From CAZJKE01 sp964555625 (GTDB taxonomy: Bacteria; Planctomycetota; Phycisphaerae; Phycisphaerales; SM1A02): a DNA stretch of 5,875 nt. Every line of letters starts with the position of its first letter. Position 1 is the first letter of the stretch. The stretch covers positions 1-5,875 of the forward strand of contig CAZKTE010000072.1 of assembly GCA_964555625.1 (NCBI GenBank), read 5' to 3'. A program made the position numbers and the translations under genes. Shown here in pieces: positions 1 through 4,905 of the stretch. A model generated the notes under the pieces. That model was not told the DNA's origin, ran no database searches, and saw nothing but the letters and a program-made list of their open reading frames with translations.

Positions 1-396
1 ATCAACCCGGCTCTGTACTCGGTGTTCCCATCACTGGTCTATGACAGCTGGGTCACGATCGGTCTCGAGGACCAGGTCGGCAACGCCCTGCTGGACATCG
101 GCATCGACTTCTCGGAGTTCGAGGCAGGAGGTGGCATCGACACCAGCGACGGCGCGTGGTTTGCCACACCCGACGATCCACAGGTACAGGCCGGATCGGA
201 CCTGCGGGTCCTGATCGCCCAGTTCACGTCGACCAACTACGGGGCAGCTGCAGGCCACGTGAACCTCCAGGGCGCCAATGCCGATGGATCGATCTGGTCC
301 GCGCAGAACGTCTACTTCGGACCACTGCCGCCTGCACCCGGCGCGCTGGGCCTGCTGGCCATCGCGGGGATCCGCTGCCGCCGCCGCATCGGGTAG
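1..396 (+). CDS. Secreted/surface protein, 3' end, with PAPG-type C-terminal sorting tail (5' partial)
   Basis: The reading frame is open from the first base and ends at TAG (394-396). Only the last 131 residues are visible and the start lies outside the window. The visible part looks like an extracellular beta-rich module: it contains YDSWVTIGLED, DGAWFATPDDPQ, LRVLIAQFTS and VNLQGANADGS. I recall this style of sequence from secreted planctomycete proteins, but I do not know a function for it. The last 25 residues (nt 319-393) carry a PAPG motif, then about ten hydrophobic residues (ALGLLAIAGI), then a basic end, RCRRRIG. That layout matches PEP-CTERM-like sorting tails in which PEP is replaced by PAP, so the protein is probably exported and then cut or anchored at the surface. 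The next gene starts 9 nt downstream in the same frame, and no terminator is seen between them. Export and sorting are fairly secure. The molecular role is unknown. Confidence 0.8.
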   Translation: MNPALYSVFPSLVYDSWVTIGLEDQVGNALLDIGIDFSEFEAGGGIDTSDGAWFATPDDPQVQAGSDLRVLIAQFTSTNYGAAAGHVNLQGANADGSIWSAQNVYFGPLPPAPGALGLLAIAGIRCRRRIG

Positions 397-405
397 GCTG
401 CGGCC

Positions 406-603
406 GTGCCCCTGCGGACCTACCTACTGCTCTCGGCGGTCATATTCGAGATCGCGGCCTTGGCGCACCTGCTGCGGTCCATCACCGGGGCGGCAATCAC
501 CTTGGGGAACTGGACCCTGCCCGAGTGGGCATCCATCGTGGTGTTCGTAGTACTGCAGTCACTGGCCATTCTCGGATTTCGCCATGCCGCGTGCCATCGC
601 TGA
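406..603 (+). CDS. Small conserved-type membrane protein with two transmembrane helices
   Basis: This 65-residue protein starts at GTG (406) and stops at TGA (601-603). A first hydrophobic helix spans about residues 5-26 (TYLLLSAVIFEIAALAHLLR). A short polar loop with GNWTLPEW follows at about 34-41. A second helix covers about 43-58 (SIVVFVVLQSLAILGF), and the end is basic (RHAACHR). Helix, Gly-x-Trp-Thr-Leu-Pro-x-Trp loop, helix is a pattern I recall from small hypothetical inner-membrane proteins of about 65-75 residues in several bacterial phyla. That recollection, plus the clear hydrophobic periodicity, is why I call it a real gene. No Shine-Dalgarno motif stands out before the GTG, and translation may depend on the gene ending 9 nt upstream. 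Its last 20 nt overlap the glycosylase start at 584, which suggests coupled expression. No function can be assigned. Confidence 0.72.
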   Translation: MPLRTYLLLSAVIFEIAALAHLLRSITGAAITLGNWTLPEWASIVVFVVLQSLAILGFRHAACHR

Positions 604-1366
604 TGCGATGGTCGCAATCGCGCGGGATCTGAGCGACGCGGTTGGCAACCGCTCGTTTGGCGATCCGGTCTCCGTCGTCTACAACCCCCTCGACTACGCC
701 CGCGCAAACCACGAGGCGTACCTGCGGCGCTGGTCGCGGCCGGGGATCGACGCGCTCCTGCTCGGCATGAACCCCGGCCCTTGGGGCATGGCGCAGACCG
801 GCGTGCCCTTCGGCGAGGTCAACGCCGTGCGCGACTTCCTGCTGATCGACGAGCCGCTCAAGCGCCCGGACAAGGAACATCCAAGGCGCCCGATCCTCGG
901 GATGGACTGCCCGCGCAGCGAGGTCAGTGGCCGACGGCTCTGGGGCTGGGCGCAGGAGCGATTTGGTACGCCAGAGGCCTTCTTCCGGGGACTCTTCGTG
1001 TGGAACCACTGCCCGCTGTGCTTCCTGGAGGAGGGCGGCCGCAATCGAACCCCGGAGAAACTGCCAGTTGAGGAGCGTGATGGGCTTCTTACAGCCTGCG
1101 ATGCCGCGCTTGTTGCCGTTGTAGACGTGCTTGCGCCGCGAATGGTCATCGGCATCGGCGCTTGGGCGACGCGGCGGGCCGAGGCGGCGCTGCCCGGCAT
1201 GCCCATAGGGACGATCCTCCATCCAAGCCCGGCCAGCCCGGCGGCCAACCGCGGCTGGGCGCCTCAGGCCGAGGCGCAGCTCCGAGCCCTGAAGATCGAA
1301 CTTCCAGATCAGGCGTCCGGCGGCGACGCCGAGGCGACCACGCTGGTGTCCAGCACCCGCATGTAG
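584..1366 (+). CDS. smug1: SMUG1-family uracil-DNA glycosylase (UDG family 3)
   Basis: A monofunctional glycosylase that removes uracil, and in known homologues also 5-hydroxymethyluracil and related oxidised pyrimidines, from DNA to begin base excision repair. The 260 residues match vertebrate SMUG1 along most of their length. Motif 1, GMNPGPWGMAQTGVPFGEV, lies at residues 61-79. It holds the catalytic-position Asn63 and Phe76, the equivalent of the uracil-stacking Phe98 of human SMUG1. HPRRPILGMDCPRSEVSGRRLWG is at 99-121. FVWNHCPL at 138-145 supplies Asn141, the uracil-reading position (human Asn163). Motif 2, HPSP, begins at His213. The loop then reads ASPAANRGW where human SMUG1 has RNPQANKGW, so the wedge arginine is absent. 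The ATG at 584 overlaps the preceding gene by 20 nt. A second in-frame ATG at 608, 5 nt after that gene's stop, is a plausible alternative, and neither has a good Shine-Dalgarno motif. The last 19 residues lie antisense to the hydrolase gene and look like a tail beyond the conserved fold. Confidence 0.95.
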   Translation: MPRAIADAMVAIARDLSDAVGNRSFGDPVSVVYNPLDYARANHEAYLRRWSRPGIDALLLGMNPGPWGMAQTGVPFGEVNAVRDFLLIDEPLKRPDKEHPRRPILGMDCPRSEVSGRRLWGWAQERFGTPEAFFRGLFVWNHCPLCFLEEGGRNRTPEKLPVEERDGLLTACDAALVAVVDVLAPRMVIGIGAWATRRAEAALPGMPIGTILHPSPASPAANRGWAPQAEAQLRALKIELPDQASGGDAEATTLVSSTRM

Positions 1367-3699
1367 AAGCCCATCGACTGGCTGCCATTGAGCACCTTGA
1401 CCAAGACGGGGTTCCAGCCCTCTTGGAGGGCCATGGTGCCGAAGTTCGCATCTGGTGAGGCACTCTGGTAGTCCGGGTCGTCCCAGGAAAGAGTGTCGCC
1501 GACCCAAATGCGGCATCCATCATCACTTCCGATGGTGAACTCGACCTCACGATCATCGGGGCTGTGTAACCAGCATCGCGCATACGCGATGGACTGCTCG
1601 CACATGGCGATCTCAGCCGCTGCCATGTCCAGATGGCCTTCGGCGTCTGCGGTGGCTCCGCTCCAGGCAAGCGGCTCTCCCGTCTTCGTCAGGGGAGCCG
1701 TGATGTGCACGATGTTGGGTTCGGGGGCCTGCTTGTGGGCCAAGGCATCCATGTCGGTGGCCTCGAAGTAGCCAGCAACTTGCCAGTCTCGCACGAAGTC
1801 ACCCGGCAACCGCAACGCATGCTCTCCGCTGTAGCGGCGAGCATTGCTCCAGCCGTGGCGAGCAGCATAATGCTCCAAGAGATCGCTGCCTTGATCACCA
1901 TCGAGCGTGTCTGCAGCGGCCCAGGCGCAGAATGAGAGGTATCGGTCGTTATCGCTGCGGTTCATTTGGGCTACGAGTAGCGGAAGAAGCTCCATGTCCC
2001 CGCTTGCTTCCGCCAGACGCATACCAGCGAGCCGGACGCGACGATCATCATCGCTCAGAGCTAGGCGTGCCGCCCGCGATGCATCTCTCGCGTCTTCACT
2101 GCAAGCTAATGCAAGCAATACGCGCTCTGCGGGCACAGCGTCCCGCCATGCGTCAATTGCGCTGGGCAGGCCCCCGGTTGCTGCAAGATCCCTCGCCCAG
2201 TCCCGGGGTGCGGTCCAGATCCCGTCGCCGTCGGCATCTACGTAGATCGGATTGGCAATCGAGAGAGGCAGGATTGGCCGAGATTGGTTCGTCAAATAGG
2301 GGGCTAGGTCTTGGTCCCCATCGACGATCGCAACAATCCAACTGTCGTGGTCAGCTGGTACGGGAATTCGGATTCGTGGACGCAGGTGTGTCGGACCATC
2401 CTGCTCACCATCGACTTTAAGGGTGGCGACCACACTGCCGTTTCGGAAGATACGAACACGATTGACCTTGATCCACGAGGCGCACTGGATGTCCAGGTGT
2501 ACGTCTACGTTTCCGTCGAAGACGGTGATTGTGGACCCCATGGGTTGGCCATCTGCGGTAACCCGCACGAAGGGTCCAGTAGTGGTTGTCATCTCGCCGC
2601 GACGCACCGCGTCCGCGACCGCGATCGGGTCGATGGTGGCCGGATCATCGCTGCCAATGTGGAGGTAGTTTCGTGGGATGCCGGCGATGGTGGCGATGAC
2701 GGCATGACTGTCACTGTTTCCGGTGGCCGCAATGCGGCGACCGGCGTTGAGCATGTTGAACCAGTCCTCGAGGACGCTGTGCATGCTCCTGCGAGTGTTG
2801 ACGTCGGAAATCTCGGCATCGTGGTACCCCCAGCCCTCGTTCTCGTTGAGGATCTCGACGCAGTCGAAGTCCCACGACCAGCGGGAATCCGACGATTCGC
2901 CGGTGATCGGATCCAAACTGCGGCGACCGAAGTAGTCAATGCTCGGCCAGCGCGGGTGGTTGACCTGCATGATCGGCACGATGCTCCACTTGTTCTGCTC
3001 GGCACGGACACTTGCCATCAGTGGTCCCGCCTCGAGCCTCTGGTCGACAACCTTCGCGGCCGGGTCGAATGGAAAGGCGTTGAAGTGCCCATAGTTAGTG
3101 GAGATCTCGTTGCCGGTGACCGCGGTTAAGTGCGCAGCGGCGCCCAGCGTGTTGATCGTCGGTCCGTAGTCGGTGTTGTGGTTGTGGTCGGTGGCGACGG
3201 CGAACTCCAGACCCTCGCCGACGATGGAGATGATCCGCTCGTTCATGTTCGAGTCACCATGACCGCTGTAGGTCAGCGTGTGTAGGTGGAAGTCGGCACT
3301 GACCCAGTCGGTAGTGTCGACCTCGTGGACGAGGTTGGCCGTCCACTCGTGGCTGCTGCCGTCAGTCACAGAGATCTGTGTGGAGTCCAGCGACCATTCG
3401 ATGCCGTGGCTGGCAAGGACTGTCCACTGGCCGATGGGCACCGTGATGCTGCCCTTTCCGCTGAGCGTGTAGACGGCGTGGCGACGCACAGCGAGGTCGG
3501 TCACCGCGGCAGCCACGTTGGGGAACATCTGGTGGGTGCTGCCCTCAGCGTCGATGAACGTCAGGCGCGCGGGCATGGGCTGCCCATCCTCGTTCTGCAC
3601 CCTGTACGCGATGGTGCCATGGGGGGCACCCGTATCTGCGGTTTGCGCCGTGGGCGGCTCGTGTACCAACCCCAAGGCTGCGATCGTCAATGCGAGCAT
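1309..3699 (-). CDS. Exported CehA/McbA-like PHP-domain metallohydrolase with PA14-like C-terminal module
   Basis: This 796-residue protein has a short hydrophobic leader (MLALTIAALGLVHE) that looks like a signal peptide, although its n-region has no positive charge. Residues about 27-130 form a beta-rich domain typical of CehA-like proteins, ending in VSADFHLHT. The PHP metal site is complete: HxH at His138/His140, ATDHNH with Asp171-His172, Glu198 in GNEIS, His205 in YGHFNAF, His248 in VNHPRW, and GNSDSH with Asp330 and His332. A DxDxDG calcium-loop-like motif lies at 488-493. Residues about 520-620 look helical and HEAT-like. Residues about 660-785 resemble the PA14-like sugar-binding module common in planctomycete secreted proteins (FTIGSDDGCRIWVGD, LQEGWNPVLVKVLNG). 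CehA itself hydrolyses the ester of carbaryl. The native substrate here is unknown, and a phosphoester or polysaccharide-linked ester is only a guess. The start is supported by a strong ribosome binding site. Confidence 0.9.
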   Translation of the reverse strand: MLALTIAALGLVHEPPTAQTADTGAPHGTIAYRVQNEDGQPMPARLTFIDAEGSTHQMFPNVAAAVTDLAVRRHAVYTLSGKGSITVPIGQWTVLASHGIEWSLDSTQISVTDGSSHEWTANLVHEVDTTDWVSADFHLHTLTYSGHGDSNMNERIISIVGEGLEFAVATDHNHNTDYGPTINTLGAAAHLTAVTGNEISTNYGHFNAFPFDPAAKVVDQRLEAGPLMASVRAEQNKWSIVPIMQVNHPRWPSIDYFGRRSLDPITGESSDSRWSWDFDCVEILNENEGWGYHDAEISDVNTRRSMHSVLEDWFNMLNAGRRIAATGNSDSHAVIATIAGIPRNYLHIGSDDPATIDPIAVADAVRRGEMTTTTGPFVRVTADGQPMGSTITVFDGNVDVHLDIQCASWIKVNRVRIFRNGSVVATLKVDGEQDGPTHLRPRIRIPVPADHDSWIVAIVDGDQDLAPYLTNQSRPILPLSIANPIYVDADGDGIWTAPRDWARDLAATGGLPSAIDAWRDAVPAERVLLALACSEDARDASRAARLALSDDDRRVRLAGMRLAEASGDMELLPLLVAQMNRSDNDRYLSFCAWAAADTLDGDQGSDLLEHYAARHGWSNARRYSGEHALRLPGDFVRDWQVAGYFEATDMDALAHKQAPEPNIVHITAPLTKTGEPLAWSGATADAEGHLDMAAAEIAMCEQSIAYARCWLHSPDDREVEFTIGSDDGCRIWVGDTLSWDDPDYQSASPDANFGTMALQEGWNPVLVKVLNGSQSMGFYMRVLDTSVVASASPPDA

Positions 3700-3705
3700 C
3701 GTGTA

Positions 3706-3714
3706 CTCCTCCTC
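3706..3714 (-). promoter_or_regulatory. Strong Shine-Dalgarno site of the PHP hydrolase gene
   Basis: Read on the minus strand, GAGGAGGAG lies just upstream of the ATG at 3699-3697, separated from it by TACACG. It contains an AGGAGG core at a normal distance from the start. It is the clearest ribosome binding site in the window and it fixes the start codon of the hydrolase, which matters because the leader peptide lacks the usual basic first residues. Confidence 0.8.
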
Positions 3715-3726
3715 GTCTCTTAGCGG

Positions 3727-3735
3727 ATCGTAGCA
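3727..3735 (-). promoter_or_regulatory. Possible extended -10 promoter element for the PHP hydrolase gene
   Basis: On the minus strand the sequence TGCTACGAT has the TGn extension and a -10-like hexamer, TACGAT, which matches 4 of 6 positions of TATAAT. Transcription starting about 7 nt downstream would give a leader of roughly 20 nt carrying the Shine-Dalgarno site. No good -35 hexamer is visible about 17 nt upstream. Promoter consensus in Planctomycetota is not well known to me, so this is tentative. Confidence 0.35.
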
Positions 3736-3765
3736 CGCCCCCTGCGCGGGTATGCTGGCTCGACC

Positions 3766-4485
3766 ATGCTCGCGATACGCGGCGTATCCAAGTCATTTCG
3801 CGCCACGGGCATCGTGCTTCGTGACGTGTCATTGGACGTGGCTTGCGGGGAATTCGTGGCGTTGGTGGGACCCAGCGGCGGCGGCAAGTCCACGCTGGTG
3901 CGATGCATCTGCGGCCTCGATGAACCTGATACGGGATCGATTTCCATCGATGGCAAGGATCTCGACGGCCGCGCTCCACACTCGCGTGGCGTAGGCGTCG
4001 TGCTCCAGGATCGCCCGCTCTACGACCACCTGCGCGTTTCTGAAAACCTGGGGTTTCCTCTGCGCGTGCAGGGGGCGTCACGTGAGGTGGTGGCATCCCG
4101 GGTGTCGGATGTGTCGTCACTGCTTGCGCTTGATGGCATGGGCGCGCGGCGCGCGGCGGATCTCAGCGGCGGCGAGCGCGGTCGCGTTGCACTGGGGCGA
4201 GCGCTGGTCCTGCAACCCTCGCTGCTGCTGCTTGATGAACCGCTTGCCCACTTGGATGGGCCGCTTCGGCGGCAGTTGCGCGAGACGATTCGATCTGTGC
4301 ACGAGGCAACCGCGGCAACCACGCTGCTGGTCACGCACGACCAACACGAGGCGTGGCAGCTTGCCGATCGCATTGCAGTGCTGATCGACGGGTCGATACG
4401 CCAGATCGCTGCGCCTGCCGAGTTGCTCGAGGCGCCTGCCGACGAGGACGTGGCCGACTTCCTTGGCGTCGTTCCATCGCCATGA
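3766..4485 (+). CDS. ABC transporter ATP-binding protein, short MalK/PotA-like importer type
   Basis: This 239-residue ATPase powers substrate transport as a dimer on the inner face of the membrane. All nucleotide-binding motifs are present: Walker A GPSGGGKST (35-43), Q-loop Gln81 in VVLQD, signature LSGGE (133-137), Walker B LLLLDEP (153-159), D-loop LAHLD (160-164) and H-loop His191 in VTHDQHEA. The end, DGSIRQIAAPAELLEAPADEDVADFLG, is the pattern after the H-loop in MalK/UgpC, PotA and Fe3+/sulfate importer ATPases. The chain stops there, without the C-terminal TOBE regulatory region that makes MalK about 370 residues. No permease or binding protein is next to it in the window, so the substrate cannot be named. 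The ATG at 3766 lacks a Shine-Dalgarno motif. The gene is divergent from the hydrolase across 66 bp. An ATG at 4482 overlaps its stop as ATGA, but the frame it opens is unconvincing. Confidence 0.93.
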   Translation: MLAIRGVSKSFRATGIVLRDVSLDVACGEFVALVGPSGGGKSTLVRCICGLDEPDTGSISIDGKDLDGRAPHSRGVGVVLQDRPLYDHLRVSENLGFPLRVQGASREVVASRVSDVSSLLALDGMGARRAADLSGGERGRVALGRALVLQPSLLLLDEPLAHLDGPLRRQLRETIRSVHEATAATTLLVTHDQHEAWQLADRIAVLIDGSIRQIAAPAELLEAPADEDVADFLGVVPSP

Positions 4486-4520
4486 ACGTCACTCCCCGCT
4501 GCACCTTGGCCACCATGCAA

Positions 4521-4553
4521 ATCACCCCCGAGCCGGGAAGGCTCGAGGGTGAT
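4521..4553 (+). terminator. Near-perfect 14-bp stem-loop after the ABC ATPase gene
   Basis: The arms ATCACCCCCGAGCC (4521-4534) and GGCTCGAGGGTGAT (4540-4553) pair over 14 positions with one mismatch around the loop GGGAA. The hairpin begins 35 nt after the ABC gene's stop, where a 3'-end stem-loop would be expected. No T-tract follows; a purine-rich repeat does. It is therefore not a classical intrinsic terminator. It could protect the mRNA 3' end, terminate without a U-tract, or act as an inverted-repeat protein binding site. The pairing is visible directly; the role is inferred. Confidence 0.5.
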
Positions 4554-4554
4554 G

Positions 4555-4574
4555 GAAGAGAAGAGAAGAGAAGG
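4555..4574 (+). repeat. GAAGA pentanucleotide tandem repeat
   Basis: Three exact GAAGA units are followed by a fourth, GAAGG, making a 20-nt all-purine tract that starts one base after the 14-bp hairpin. Repeats of this kind can change length by slippage. It is noncoding on the interpretation given here, so a change in copy number would alter spacing or RNA structure rather than a protein. Purine-rich runs can also resemble Shine-Dalgarno sequences, but no credible start codon and gene follow. Confidence 0.75.
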
Positions 4575-4664
4575 AACGCAACGGGCCACCCTTTCAGGCG
4601 ACGGTTGCACGCGGGGCGTTCCTCTCGTTCACGCCCACGAAAGTTATCGGCGATTGATGGTCTT

Positions 4665-4681
4665 CCTCCACACTTAGGAGG
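4665..4681 (+). other. Small hairpin holding an AGGAGG core with no start codon after it
   Basis: CCTCC (4665-4669) and GGAGG (4677-4681) can pair around the 7-nt loop ACACTTA. The right arm is part of TTAGGAGGGG, a strong Shine-Dalgarno-like stretch. No ATG, GTG or TTG lies 5-10 nt downstream, so it does not serve a visible gene. It may be chance, a remnant of a lost gene, or a ribosome-binding or sequestering element in a transcript. Confidence 0.3.
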
Positions 4682-4737
4682 GGCTAATTCAGCGCTTTAC
4701 TGGCGTCGATGGCACAATCCCTCAGCCCCCAAAACCT

Positions 4738-4756
4738 TGCGCGGCGCACATTTTTT
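4738..4756 (+). terminator. Weak intrinsic-terminator-like stem with T6 tract
   Basis: A minimal stem, TGCG/CGCA around the loop CGG (4738-4748), is followed two bases later by six consecutive T (4751-4756), the clearest T run in the spacer. The stem has only four base pairs, which is short for an intrinsic terminator, so the call is weak. If real, it would end a transcript running through the spacer from the ABC gene before the nuclease gene begins. Confidence 0.25.
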
Positions 4757-4905
4757 CGCCGGTATTATCGGCGCTCCGAAGTTGCGAGGTAACCCATTGA
4801 ACGGCCTCGGATTGACCCTTGGCGAGGTCCGGCGAGGCGCCGCGCGGTACACGGGCGTTGACCGACGTGGGGTCGTCATGGGCGATTGCTAAGGTGGCCT
4901 CGCCG

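Larger units (their letters stand above)
4486..4905. other. Long structured intergenic region without a convincing protein gene
   Basis: About 420 bp separate the ABC ATPase stop from the next likely start. The only sizeable forward frame, 4482-4892, gives a low-complexity Arg/Gly-rich product with no recognisable family, and I do not accept it as a gene. What the stretch does hold is a 14-bp hairpin (4521-4553), a GAAGA repeat (4555-4574), a hairpin containing an AGGAGG core (4665-4681), a short GC stem followed by six T (4738-4756), and an adjacent CGCCG/CGGCG stem (4757-4773) whose loop contains TATTAT. The part around 4640-4800 looks less GC-rich than the coding sequence around it. Taken together this looks like a 3' processing or termination zone plus the promoter and leader of the nuclease gene, possibly with an unannotated small RNA. 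I matched it to no known RNA family. Confidence 0.6.

Noticed and set aside
497..1516. Long minus-strand frame (339 codons) opposite the glycosylase gene
   Set aside because: It lies antisense to a gene with unmistakable SMUG1 motifs, its product is Arg/Pro/Gly-rich with no family resemblance, and it runs into the hydrolase gene. It is a GC-driven shadow frame.
2311..3129. Plus-strand frame (272 codons) opposite the PHP hydrolase gene
   Set aside because: It lies entirely inside the hydrolase gene on the opposite strand, including its metal-ligand motifs, and encodes a Val/Asp-rich product with no recognisable domain.
3751..3756. TATGCT as the -10 element of the ABC gene
   Set aside because: It has no TG extension and no acceptable -35 hexamer at 16-18 nt, and would produce an almost leaderless transcript. 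Too weak to annotate as a feature.
4648..4685. GGCGATTGATGGTCTTCC, faintly like the start of a fluoride riboswitch
   Set aside because: The spacing of the conserved bases is wrong, the pseudoknot partner is not found, and no fluoride-related gene follows.
4820..4842. AGGTCCGGCGAGG, resembling the conserved loop of bacterial SRP RNA (AGGTCCGGAAGGAAGCAG)
   Set aside because: The essential GGAA tetraloop and AGCA asymmetric-loop bases are missing and no long flanking helix is visible.
4353..4892. Plus-strand frame overlapping the ABC gene and filling the spacer, with an internal ATG at 4482 that overlaps the ABC stop
   Set aside because: The product is Arg/Gly-rich without a hydrophobic core or known motif, and the frame covers a hairpin and a microsatellite. 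Only the first few residues recall a TOBE region, which is listed as a speculative finding.
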